From positions 5,857 through 69,856 of the forward strand of contig JBMOIB010000005.1 of assembly GCA_049317545.1 (NCBI GenBank): a DNA stretch of 64,000 nt. The letters are read 5' to 3'. The notes under the pieces are model-generated. The model did not search any database and had not been told where the DNA came from. It saw nothing but the letters and a program-made list of their open reading frames with translations. The position numbers and the translations under genes are program-made. Of this stretch, positions 54,192-62,401 are shown one piece after another. Every line of letters begins with the position of its first letter. The stretch's first letter is position 1. The DNA is from REEB506 sp049317545 (GTDB taxonomy: Bacteria > Pseudomonadota > Alphaproteobacteria > Caulobacterales > Aquidulcibacteraceae).

Positions 54192-55906
54192 GACGCGAGC
54201 GTTTTGACGACGTCGGCCATCGCCTTGGCTTGCGGAAACGGCAGCGGCACGTAGCGTGCGCCCATCGCCTCGCTTAGCGCGCGCGCCTCCGGTTGCGGGC
54301 GCGGGGAGGAATCGATGAAGGCGACCCCGATCGCATGGGCCTTGAAGCCGCGTGCGGATTCGAGCGCCTGCGCCTGGGCCTCTTCGCGGGCGCCGATTCC
54401 TGCGCGGGTGACGTTGGCGCGACCGTCCGTGAGCAGAACGACGCTCGGCGTGCGCCCCTGCGCCCGCTCCGACAAAGCCAGGCGCAAGGCCGCATCGAGC
54501 GCCGAAGCGAGCGGCGTGCCGCCGCCGCCCGGCAGGTCTGCGAGCGCCCGCTTGGCGCGAGTCAGCGACCGCGTCGGCGGCAAAATGGTCTCCGCGCCCG
54601 TCTTGCGGAAAGCGATCAACGCCGCCCGCGTGCGCCGCACATAGGCCTGCGCCAAAAGCAGCTCCACCGCGCCCTTGCACTCGGCGAGCCGGTTCAGCGC
54701 CGCCGAGCCCGACGCGTCGACGACGAAGATCGTGGTGGCCTCGGACTTTTCGATCCGGCGCTGGAGACGAAAATCCTCCGCGCGCACGAGTACTGCGGCG
54801 CGCGCCTGCGGCTGCTCACGGCGGCGCAGCGCCTGCCAGCTCGCGGCGGCGCGCAGAGTGGCGGGAATATCGAGCCGCAGCCCACGCCCGAGCTTGCCCG
54901 GCCTGACACCCGCAGGCCGCCCGCGCGCGCCGCCCTTCTTGTCAGACCCGGCGCGGCCGCGGCTCTGCTGGCGGGCGATATTGGCGGCGATCTGCGCCAG
55001 CAGGTCTTCCGGCGCCGCCGCCTGCACGGCGTCGAGAACGCGATCCGCCAGGGTTTGCGGCGTGTCCTCGGCCTGTGACGACTCCGGCGGGCGTTCGTCC
55101 GGGTTCGGCTGATCGGGCGCGTCCATCTCCGGAAGGATCAGCGCGCGCGGCGCCAACACGAGACGCGCCGCGAGGATCAGATCCTCCTCATCAATAGCTT
55201 CGACGCCGCGCAGCGCCGCCGCCGCGCGGGCCGCGCGCAGAGCCAGGATCGGCGCGCGCAGCGAAACGATGCCGAACGCCGCTGCAGCCGTGACGAGAGC
55301 CTCGATGGCCGCCTCGCCTGGCGGGGCAACGCCGCTCAGTCCGGCGCGCGCTGCTGTGACGACGGCGAGGAGATCTGGATCGATCGGCCCACGCCCCGCC
55401 GTACGCAAACCATCCAGATCGAGATGGAAAGCCAACCGTTCGCTCAGGATGGCGCCGGCGCGCTCGTCGGGTTCGGCGCCTTCGTCGAGCGCGACGATCG
55501 CAAAGGACGTCGCGGCTGAGAACGTCAGGCCTTCGCGCACGCTCTCCAGCCGCCCGCGATCGAGCACGGCCGCAATCCGCGCCGCAGCGCCAGCCTCCAT
55601 CCGCTCGGCCATGGCCGCGACGAGGACTCCGCCGTTGGCCTCCGCCAGCACGCCGGCGCGCGCCACGGCGCGCCCAGCCTTCAAGGTCGCCACGAGATCG
55701 AGCCCACCGAGCAGGCGGTCGTCATCGATTGAAAGGGGCAGCCGTCGCAACGGCCGTTCGAGCATGACGCGCAGATCGTCGAGCCATAGGTCCCGCGCCG
55801 GGCCGGGGCGTGCGCGCAGCACCGCGCCGCCGAGCCCTGCCGGATCGATCGCCAGCAGCGCCGCTGCGGCGATTGCGTCCGCCCAGCGCGCGTCGGCGGC
55901 GCTCAT
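54188..55906 (-). CDS. bchD: Magnesium chelatase subunit D
   Basis: 572 aa. An N-terminal degenerate AAA+ domain (without an intact Walker A), a proline/acid-rich linker (DAPDQPNPDERPPESSQAED), and a C-terminal von Willebrand A domain with the MIDAS start IFVVDASGSAALNRLAECKGAVELL and the VVLLTDGRANVT strand. Bridges BchI to BchH. ATG overlaps the bchI stop by 4 nt. The open frame to 56122 lies in bchI. Linker and VWA domain are intact. Confidence 0.94.
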   Translation of the reverse strand: MSAADARWADAIAAAALLAIDPAGLGGAVLRARPGPARDLWLDDLRVMLERPLRRLPLSIDDDRLLGGLDLVATLKAGRAVARAGVLAEANGGVLVAAMAERMEAGAAARIAAVLDRGRLESVREGLTFSAATSFAIVALDEGAEPDERAGAILSERLAFHLDLDGLRTAGRGPIDPDLLAVVTAARAGLSGVAPPGEAAIEALVTAAAAFGIVSLRAPILALRAARAAAALRGVEAIDEEDLILAARLVLAPRALILPEMDAPDQPNPDERPPESSQAEDTPQTLADRVLDAVQAAAPEDLLAQIAANIARQQSRGRAGSDKKGGARGRPAGVRPGKLGRGLRLDIPATLRAAASWQALRRREQPQARAAVLVRAEDFRLQRRIEKSEATTIFVVDASGSAALNRLAECKGAVELLLAQAYVRRTRAALIAFRKTGAETILPPTRSLTRAKRALADLPGGGGTPLASALDAALRLALSERAQGRTPSVVLLTDGRANVTRAGIGAREEAQAQALESARGFKAHAIGVAFIDSSPRPQPEARALSEAMGARYVPLPFPQAKAMADVVKTLAS

Positions 55907-56925
55907 GCGATCGCCAACTCGTCGAGCGCGCGTTCGATGCGCACGGTGGAGCCGACGTCGTCGAGGGGATTGCGGCGCAGGCGGTGGCGCAAAGCCATGG
56001 GCGCCACCGCGCGCAGGTGGGCCGTCGTCGCCTGGCTTGCACCCTCGAGCGCGGCGAAGGCGCGGGCGGCGCGCAACAGGGTGAGCTCGCCGCGCAGACC
56101 GTCGGCGCCGAGCGCAATGCACAAGCGGGCGCCGGCCTCAAGTACGGCGTCCGGCGTCGCCAAATCTCGAATGCGTAAGCGCGCGGCGCTGACGCGATCG
56201 CGCGTGGCCAGATCGGCGGCGCGCCAAGCCGCAGCGAACCCCTCTGCGTCGCGGTCGAAGGCGTCGCGCCGTTTCACCACCTCGATGCGCTGGGCGAGAT
56301 CGCGGGGCGTGACGACCTCAACGCTGAGGCCGAAGCGGTCGAGCAATTGCGGGCGAAGTTCGCCCTCTTCCGGATTGCCGCTGCCGACAAGGACAAAGCG
56401 CGCCGGGTGGCGCACGCTCAGGCCCTCGCGCTCCACGACGTTCTCGCCTGAGGCGGCGACGTCGAGCAGAAGGTCGACGATGTGGTCCTCCAGGAGGTTC
56501 ACTTCATCGATGTACAGGAAGCCGCGATTGGCGCGCGCCAGCAGGCCCGGCTCGAACGCCTTCTCGCCGCGGGTCAGCGCCCGTTCCAGATCGAGCGCGC
56601 CGACGACCCTATCCTCTGTGGCCCCAAGCGGCAGATCGACGACCGGTGCGGGGATTTCAGCCGACGTCGGTTTGCGCCCTTCGCGGAGCGCGCAGCCCTC
56701 GACGCAGGCCGCCGGCGCGCGCGGGTCGCAATGGTAGGCGCAGCCCGCGACCACTTCGAGCGGCGGCAGGAGCGCCGCAAGTCCCCGAACGGCCGTCGAT
56801 TTCCCGGTCCCGCGGTCGCCGAACACCATGACGCCGCCGATTGCTGGGTCGACCGCGGCGATGAGCAGCGCGGTCTTCATGTCGTCCTGGCCGACGATGG
56901 CGGAAAACGGAAACGTGGGGCGCAT
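55903..56925 (-). CDS. bchI: Magnesium chelatase ATPase subunit I
   Basis: 340 aa. AAA+ motor. Begins FPFSAIVGQDDMKTALL; Walker A GDRGTGKST, an insertion with CAYHCDPRAPAACVEGCALREG typical of BchI, Walker B FLYIDEVNLLEDHIVDLLLDVAASGENVVEREG, and sensor 1 VLVGSGNPEEGELRPQLLDRFGLSVEV. First gene of the leftward bchIDO operon. The 149-nt gap to the divergent DUF3422 gene shows TGT/ACA half-sites with a wrong spacing of 16. Confidence 0.97.
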   Translation of the reverse strand: MRPTFPFSAIVGQDDMKTALLIAAVDPAIGGVMVFGDRGTGKSTAVRGLAALLPPLEVVAGCAYHCDPRAPAACVEGCALREGRKPTSAEIPAPVVDLPLGATEDRVVGALDLERALTRGEKAFEPGLLARANRGFLYIDEVNLLEDHIVDLLLDVAASGENVVEREGLSVRHPARFVLVGSGNPEEGELRPQLLDRFGLSVEVVTPRDLAQRIEVVKRRDAFDRDAEGFAAAWRAADLATRDRVSAARLRIRDLATPDAVLEAGARLCIALGADGLRGELTLLRAARAFAALEGASQATTAHLRAVAPMALRHRLRRNPLDDVGSTVRIERALDELAIA

Positions 56926-57074
56926 GCAATCCTCTAGAGCGGCGACGCGGGTTCAAATGACCATGCCTCGGCCGTCGCGTCCAATGGCGCATTTGGCCGC
57001 CGCCGGCATCTTCCGCCCTTGACGCGGGGGCTGCGCATGTCACGTGCTATCACTTTACAACCGGGACGGGTCCG

Positions 57075-58409
57075 ATGTCCGAGAGCCTCAGTGCGACGGC
57101 CGCGCCGCGCCCAGGCGCCGCCTGGCGCTTCCATCCGCAGCGGGATCGCCTGCTCGCCGAAGCGCATGCGCGACCGGCCACGCCTCTGCCGGCGCCGGCG
57201 TGGGCCACCCGCATCGCGGCGCTGTCGGGAGAGACGAGCGTCGACGACGACCGCGCCCATATGGCCGCCTTGTGCCGCATGATCGGCGCGGCCGAACCGG
57301 GCCCGACCGCGCGCTGGTGCGTGCTTGACGCCAACGCCTGGCGGCTGCGCTGGGAGCGGCACACCGAATTCTCGACCTGGACGTTCTTTCGGCCCGCGCT
57401 CGACGACAGCGCCGCCATGTTCCAGGCCACTGCGCTCGACCTGGCGCCGCAGAGCTGGATCGCCGGCCTGCCCGGGGACGTTCTCGTCGCCTGCCACGTC
57501 GCGTTGGTGCACGAGGCGCCGCCGGAAGCCCTGCTGTCGTCAGAGAGCCATGTCGGGGCCGTCGTCGCCGACGGCGCGGCCCGCCTGCTGACCGATTTCC
57601 GCGCCGGGCCGGACGGCTTCACGCGGGTGATCCTGGTTTCGCCCCACGGCGACGCGGCGCTCAACGGCCGCATCGTGCAGCAGATCTTCGAGATCGAAAC
57701 CTATCGGCTGATGGCGCTGTTCGCCTTCCCGATGGCGCAAGAGACCGCCGCCAAGCTCGCCGGCATCGAGGCCGAGGCCGCCCGTTCGGCGCTGCGGGTC
57801 ATCGAAGAAGGCGGCGCGGCGGAAGACCGCAAGCTCCTCACCCACCTCGCCGCGCTCGCCGGCGAAACCGAGGCGATCGCCGCCCGCACAAGTTTCCGCT
57901 TCGCCGCCGCGCGCGCCTACCATGGCCTCGTGCGCGAACGGATCGCTCAATTGCGCGAAGTCCGGCTCGACGACCGCCCGACGATTGCGGAATTCATGGA
58001 GCGTCGCCTCGCGCCGGCCATGCGCACCTGCGAGGCCGTCGAACAGCGCCAGGTGGCGGTGAGCGAGCGCATCGCACGCACCGCCCAGATGCTCAATACC
58101 AGGGTCGACATCGCCGCCGAGGAGACCAACGCCGAGCTGCTGGCCTCGATGGACCGGCGGGCGCTCCTGCAACTGCGCCTGCAGGAGACGGTGGAGGGCC
58201 TGTCGGTCGCCGCGATCTCCTATTATGCGCTCGGGCTCCTCGGCTATGTCCTCAAGGCGGTCGCGCACGTCGCGCCCGGGATCGATCCGAATTTCGGGAC
58301 GGGGCTGGCGGCGCCGGTCGTGATCGGCCTCGTCTGGTACGGCCTGCGTCTGCTGCGCCAGCGCGCGACCGACGAGACAAACTCCATGCACCGCCCCCCG
58401 GCGCCTTAG
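57075..58409 (+). CDS. DUF3422 membrane protein
   Basis: 444 aa. A long soluble region with the DUF3422 pattern (WRFHPQRDRLLAEAHARPATPL, HTEFSTWTFFRPAL, RVILVSPHGDAALNGRIVQQIFEIETYR), a coiled-coil-like stretch, then two C-terminal membrane segments (AISYYALGLLGYVLKAVA and AAPVVIGLVWYGL). Function unknown; the family is widespread in Proteobacteria. The ATG at 57075 follows GGGACGGGTCCG. Position at the PGC border may be accidental. Confidence 0.85.
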   Translation: MSESLSATAAPRPGAAWRFHPQRDRLLAEAHARPATPLPAPAWATRIAALSGETSVDDDRAHMAALCRMIGAAEPGPTARWCVLDANAWRLRWERHTEFSTWTFFRPALDDSAAMFQATALDLAPQSWIAGLPGDVLVACHVALVHEAPPEALLSSESHVGAVVADGAARLLTDFRAGPDGFTRVILVSPHGDAALNGRIVQQIFEIETYRLMALFAFPMAQETAAKLAGIEAEAARSALRVIEEGGAAEDRKLLTHLAALAGETEAIAARTSFRFAAARAYHGLVRERIAQLREVRLDDRPTIAEFMERRLAPAMRTCEAVEQRQVAVSERIARTAQMLNTRVDIAAEETNAELLASMDRRALLQLRLQETVEGLSVAAISYYALGLLGYVLKAVAHVAPGIDPNFGTGLAAPVVIGLVWYGLRLLRQRATDETNSMHRPPAP

Positions 58410-58548
58410 CCTCAGGCGCCCTGCGACGGGACGCCGCCTGAATTTCGCCTTGTCGATCACTACACTTCTGCTCAGGCGCCGCTATTTTATGCGCCGCCGT
58501 GGCCGCCTTGAGCCAGCGACGCCGACGGCTTCGAATAGAGGAAACAAA

Positions 58549-58944
58549 ATGCGTCAGCTGTTCATCGCCCTCGCCCTGGCGCTTACGCCTGCGGCGGCGT
58601 TCGCCCAGGCCAAGCCGGCCGCGCCGGCCGCGGCGGCCAAGCCCGCCATCGACGGCGCCAAGGTCTTCGCCCAGTGCCGCGCCTGCCACACGATCGAAAA
58701 GGGCGGCAAAAACCTCGTCGGTCCGAACCTGCACGGCGTCATCGGCCGCAAAGCGGGCGCGCTCGCCGGCTTCAATTATTCGCCGGCCATGAAGGCCTAC
58801 GCCCAAGTTTGGAACGACAAGACCCTCGACGCCTACCTCGCTGCGCCGCAGCAGGTGGTGAAGGGCACGCGCATGACGTTCGTCGGCGTCAAGAACCCCG
58901 ACCAGCGCAAAGCCGTGATCGAGTACATCAAAAAGGCCAAATAA
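58549..58944 (+). CDS. Soluble class I cytochrome c
   Basis: 131 aa. Signal peptide (MRQLFIALALALTPAAAFAQ), an Ala/Pro-rich spacer, haem motif CRACH at 43-47, GPNLHGVIGRKAG, and axial Met109 in GTRMTF. Resembles mitochondrial-type/c2 cytochromes of Alphaproteobacteria. GAGGAAAC precedes the ATG. It stands 1.6 kb past bchI at the PGC edge, so it could feed the tetraheme PufC or the oxidases; the sequence cannot decide. A strong terminator follows. Confidence 0.9.
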   Translation: MRQLFIALALALTPAAAFAQAKPAAPAAAAKPAIDGAKVFAQCRACHTIEKGGKNLVGPNLHGVIGRKAGALAGFNYSPAMKAYAQVWNDKTLDAYLAAPQQVVKGTRMTFVGVKNPDQRKAVIEYIKKAK

Positions 58945-58966
58945 GCCCGCGCAACGCGGAAGCTGA

Positions 58967-58998
58967 AACGCCCGGACGCATCGTCCGGGCGTTTTCGT
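58967..58998. terminator. Bidirectional Rho-independent terminator
   Basis: AACGCCCGGACG and CGTCCGGGCGTT, a 12-bp perfect stem around CAT, followed by TTCGTTT on the plus strand and AGCTTCCG on the minus. It terminates the cytochrome gene; it lies between the convergent stops of this gene and the phasin-like gene. Confidence 0.85.
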
Positions 58999-59005
58999 TT
59001 GCGGC

Positions 59006-59449
59006 TCAGATCGCCCGCTCGACGCCTTCGATCGAGAGCGACTTGTCGCGCAGCGTATCGAGCGCATGCAGCTGGGCGGTAATCATGGCCTCGCCCAACT
59101 CGCGCACCGCTTCGGCCGCCCGATGGAACACCGTCTCCCGTTCGTCGCCCGGACCGGTTGGCGCGCCGGCGGCGGCGTTCATGGCCTGCTCGGCGATCTC
59201 GAACGCGAGGTCCTGCTGGCGGCGCAGAATGGTTCGCAAGGAATCGCTCAGCGTGCGGTTAGCCTCGATCATCGCCTTTGCATTGTGGTGCGCGCGCACG
59301 AGCGCCCGCGACATCTCCACATAGGGCAACAGCATCATCGATGGATCGAACATCGGCGGCGCCGGGGCATCAGCATGCGCACCGGACTCGCCATTGAGCT
59401 TGCGAGTATCGATCGGAATGGCTTTTGCGGCTGCAGTCGGTTTCACCAT
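59006..59449 (-). CDS. Small phasin-like helical protein
   Basis: 147 aa. A Pro/Ala-rich start, then amphipathic helices without membrane segments (SRALVRAHHNAKAMIEANRTLSDSLRTILRRQQDLAFEIAEQAMNAA, then FHRAAEAVRELGEAMITAQLHALDTLRDKSLS). The spacing and composition resemble phasins that coat polyhydroxyalkanoate granules, but the conserved core is weak, so this remains tentative. GGGAGG precedes the ATG. No pha genes lie nearby. Confidence 0.6.
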   Translation of the reverse strand: MVKPTAAAKAIPIDTRKLNGESGAHADAPAPPMFDPSMMLLPYVEMSRALVRAHHNAKAMIEANRTLSDSLRTILRRQQDLAFEIAEQAMNAAAGAPTGPGDERETVFHRAAEAVRELGEAMITAQLHALDTLRDKSLSIEGVERAI

Positions 59450-59562
59450 GACGGCCTCCCAGGCCGGCGCCTGAGGCGCACGGCGTCGCTGGCGCGCGCC
59501 ACGCCACCTCGATAGAGCAGCCTAGCGCGGACGATTTGTATTTGGCGTAAGCGCATTTAGCG

Positions 59563-59598
59563 TCGGCATGTCGGCTTCAACGGCTTCCGACGTGCCGA
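59563..59598. repeat. Long imperfect palindrome, with short ATTT repeats around it
   Basis: TCGGCATGTCGG (59563-59574) pairs with CCGACGTGCCGA (59587-59598), 12-bp arms with one G-T, loop of 12. The flanks hold related GTATTTGGCG, GCATTTAGCG and GTATTTAGTCG units. It lies in the 217-nt gap between the phasin-like gene and the thiamine enzyme. There is no T-tract for termination. Confidence 0.5.
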
Positions 59599-59666
59599 TG
59601 TGTATTTAGTCGATCTTCGATCGGCGAACGAGTTTCGTTTTGCTCACATTCGTGCGTTTTTTCGCC

Positions 59667-61322
59667 TCAGGCGGGGCGGAGGCTCGCCAACGTTCGTCCA
59701 GGGCTGATGTCGTTGACCGAAACGCGCACATGCAGCAACGCGGGACGGCCGCACGAACGCGCCTGCGCCAGGGCTTCAGGAAAGTCTTCGGTGTGCTCGA
59801 CGAGCGCCGCCCAGAACCCGAAGGCCTGTGCGAATTCAACGAAGTCCGGATTGACGAGGTCGGTGGCGACCGTGCGCTGCGGGTAGGACCGCTCCTGGTG
59901 CATCCGGATCGTGCCGTAGGAGCCGTTGTCGACGACGATCACGATGATCGCGGCGTCATGCTGCACTGCGGTCGCCAATTCCTGGCCAGTCATCAGGAAG
60001 CAGCCGTCACCGGCGACCGCCACTACCGTGCGTTCCGGTGCGATGATCTTCGCGGCGATTGCGGCCGGCACGCCGTAGCCCATCGCCCCGCTCGTCGGCG
60101 CCAATTGGCGCCCGCCCGCGCGGTGACGAAAGAAGCGGTGCAGCCAGGCGGCGTAATTGCCGGCGCCGTTGCAGACGATGGCGTCTGCGGGTAACGCCGC
60201 GCTCATGTGGGCGAAACACTGGGAAAGGTTGACCGCGCCGCTGACCTCGATGGGCGCTGACCAGGCTTCATAGGCGGCGCGCAACTGCGCGCGCCACGCG
60301 CCGCGGTCTGGCGACGAACCGGCGACGGCGTCGGCGATCTGCGCTGCGGCGAGGTTGGCGTCGGCGGGTATGGCGAGCGCGGCCGGCCAGACCTTGCCGA
60401 GTTCATCCGGATCGGGATGGATGTGGACCAGTTTGGCGGCCGTTTCGGCCGGATCGAAGAGCGTGTAGCCCTGCGTCGGGTTCTCACCGAGGCGAGCGCC
60501 GAGCGCCAAGATCAGATCGGCCTCGCGCACGGCGGCGATCAACGCCGGGTTCGGCCCCAGGCCAAGGTCGCCGACATAACGGGGATCGTCGTTGTCGAGC
60601 CCGTCCTTGCGGCGGAATGACAGTGCGACGGGAAGGTCAGCCTTCGCTGCGAGCCGCGCCAGATTGGCCCGCCCCTCAGCGCTCCATCCGCCGCCGGCGA
60701 CGATGAGAGGGCGGCGCGCGTTCGAAAGGCGCGCGACCAGATCGTCCAGCGCGTGCGGGTCAGCTGCGCCGCGCTGCGCGGTTGAGCCCGTCGAAATCGC
60801 CGGCGCCTCGGCCTCTTCGGTGAGCATGTCTTCCGGCAGCGCGAGCGCGACGGGCCCTGGCCGTCCCTGCATGGCGACCCGAAAAGCGCGGCGGACGAAT
60901 TCGCCGGTGCGCGCGGGATCGTCTATTTCGTCGGCCCATTTAGCGATCGGCCCGAAGAAGGCGCGGTAATCCACTTCCTGGAACGCTTCACGGGAGCGAT
61001 CAGCGCGCGCGACCTGACCGATGAAGAGGATCATCGGCGTCGAATCCTGGCGCGCCGTATGGACGCCGACGCTGGCGTGCGTCGCGCCCGGCCCGCGCGT
61101 CACCATGCAGATGCCTGGCCGGCCGGTGAGCTTGCCATAGGCTTCGGCCATGTTGGCGGCGCCTGCTTCATTGCGGCAGGTGACGACGCGGATCCGGTCG
61201 CTGACGTCGAACAACGCATCCAGCACTGCGAGATAGCTCTCACCCGGCACGCAGAAGACGGTATCGGCGCCGAGCGCGACCAGCGCATCAACGAGGTGGC
61301 GGGCGCCGGTTTGCTTGGGCAT
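59667..61322 (-). CDS. Thiamine-diphosphate-dependent enzyme of the acetolactate-synthase-like family
   Basis: 551 aa with the full three-domain layout. The catalytic Glu28 is in FCVPGESYLAVLDAL; the N-domain has TCRNEAGAANMAEAYGK and TRGPGATHASVGVH. The ThDP-Mg site is GDGCFLMTGQELATAVQHDAAIIVIVVDNGSYG. Substrate not determinable; it could be an acetolactate synthase-like, sulfopyruvate- or benzoylformate-type carboxy-lyase. No ilvN regulatory subunit follows. ATG 61322 has GGAG 6 nt upstream. Divergent from the TetR gene across 243 nt. Confidence 0.88.
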   Translation of the reverse strand: MPKQTGARHLVDALVALGADTVFCVPGESYLAVLDALFDVSDRIRVVTCRNEAGAANMAEAYGKLTGRPGICMVTRGPGATHASVGVHTARQDSTPMILFIGQVARADRSREAFQEVDYRAFFGPIAKWADEIDDPARTGEFVRRAFRVAMQGRPGPVALALPEDMLTEEAEAPAISTGSTAQRGAADPHALDDLVARLSNARRPLIVAGGGWSAEGRANLARLAAKADLPVALSFRRKDGLDNDDPRYVGDLGLGPNPALIAAVREADLILALGARLGENPTQGYTLFDPAETAAKLVHIHPDPDELGKVWPAALAIPADANLAAAQIADAVAGSSPDRGAWRAQLRAAYEAWSAPIEVSGAVNLSQCFAHMSAALPADAIVCNGAGNYAAWLHRFFRHRAGGRQLAPTSGAMGYGVPAAIAAKIIAPERTVVAVAGDGCFLMTGQELATAVQHDAAIIVIVVDNGSYGTIRMHQERSYPQRTVATDLVNPDFVEFAQAFGFWAALVEHTEDFPEALAQARSCGRPALLHVRVSVNDISPGRTLASLRPA

Positions 61323-61446
61323 GGCGGATCTCCGTGAGGGGCCCACGTCTAGCAAGGGTCCAGCGCGCCGCGCCAGAGCGACGTGATTGCACTCAACGTT
61401 CACCTTGCGAACGCGAACGTACGTATTCGACTATTGGATATTGTCC

Positions 61447-61480
61447 CGAATACGCATTCGGCATGGCGGTATCGCCATGC
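61447..61480. repeat. Two adjacent dyads in the divergent TetR gap
   Basis: CGAAT-N4-ATTCG (61447-61460) directly followed by GCATGGCG-N4-CGCCATGC (61461-61480), both perfect. They sit about 85-120 nt before the TetR start and 125-160 nt from the divergent enzyme. Typical shape for an operator pair or a strong hairpin in a leader. Nothing else is seen in the 243-nt gap. Confidence 0.5.
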
Positions 61481-61565
61481 GAAGCCTAGGTTCGTTTGCG
61501 TGAACCGTGGTCGCCCATCCGATGCAATTCGCATCGCCGGCGCCATTCCTGGTCGGAGACGTCAC

Positions 61566-62189
61566 ATGCCCCGTCCGCTCGGTCGTCGAAATCCGGATTA
61601 TGAAGAAAAGCGCGATCGCCTCGTGCGAGATTTGACCGATTACGTTCTCGCCACCGAACTTACGCGACAGAGCTTTCGGCAAATGGCGATCGCGGGTCAC
61701 GTCGCCGAACCGACGCTGCGCCACTATTTCGGCGACCGCGACAGCGTCGCGCGAGAGATTTTGCATGAATTGGGCGAACGCGCCGGGCCGCTGATCGATG
61801 CGGTCGCTCAACCCGCCCCCAACGTCGACGAAGCCGTCGACGCCTATGTCGCGATGTCGCGCGCCGGCGTGCAGCACGGGGGCTTCGCGCGCGCGCATGC
61901 CTTCGGGCTGGTCGAGGGCGTCGCCGATTGCGAGGTCGGCCGCACCTACCTCACGGATTTGCTCGAACCCTCCCTTCAGGCGCTCGAATCGCGGCTTAAG
62001 CCGCACCTCGACCAGGGCGACGATCCGATCGAGGCGCGCGCCGTCGCGCTGATGCTGTTTGCGCCCATGCTGCTCGCCGTTTTGCACCAGCAATTGCTGG
62101 GCGGGGATGAAGCCGCGCCAATCGACCTCGACCGTCTGTTCGCCGCCCTCGCCAAGCGTACGCGCCGCGCCCTGGCCGCCGAGGCGTAA
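61566..62189 (+). CDS. TetR-family regulator
   Basis: 207 aa. N-terminal TetR HTH: LTDYVLATELTRQSFRQMAIAGHVAEPTLRHYFGDRDSVAREIL (residues about 24-67); the helical C-terminal half binds an unknown ligand. The ATG at 61566 follows GGAG and starts MPRPLGRRNPDYEEKRD. A longer frame opens at 61383. Adjacent to the RND pump genes it may repress, and divergent from the thiamine enzyme. Dyads in both flanks fit local control. Confidence 0.85.
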   Translation: MPRPLGRRNPDYEEKRDRLVRDLTDYVLATELTRQSFRQMAIAGHVAEPTLRHYFGDRDSVAREILHELGERAGPLIDAVAQPAPNVDEAVDAYVAMSRAGVQHGGFARAHAFGLVEGVADCEVGRTYLTDLLEPSLQALESRLKPHLDQGDDPIEARAVALMLFAPMLLAVLHQQLLGGDEAAPIDLDRLFAALAKRTRRALAAEA

Positions 62190-62328
62190 CGCCCGGAAGG
62201 AGCGGCAGGCGGCGCTGAACCCGTTCGCCGCCGCCGCCCCAGCCCAGCCCCTAGACGTCAGCGACGTTCCGGCTCTGGCCTCGCCAGGCGATCCGGAGCG
62301 CCGTGCCATGCGTATCCTTGCCGTTCGG

Positions 62329-62348
62329 TCAGCATATCTTATTGCTGA
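62329..62348. promoter_or_regulatory. Candidate operator before the RND pump genes
   Basis: TCAGCA-N8-TGCTGA, a perfect inverted repeat, 53 nt before the adaptor gene start. A plausible TetR site; the spacing fits the upstream regulator acting on the pump operon. Confidence 0.45.
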
Positions 62349-62401
62349 ATGATCGCGTAAATGTTTAGATGCGCGTCAGGCAAACAAAACGGCGGGTTTC
62401 C

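Noticed and set aside
56990..57074. TGT and ACA half-sites between bchI and the DUF3422 gene
   Set aside because: The spacing is 16, not 12, so it does not meet the PpsR consensus.
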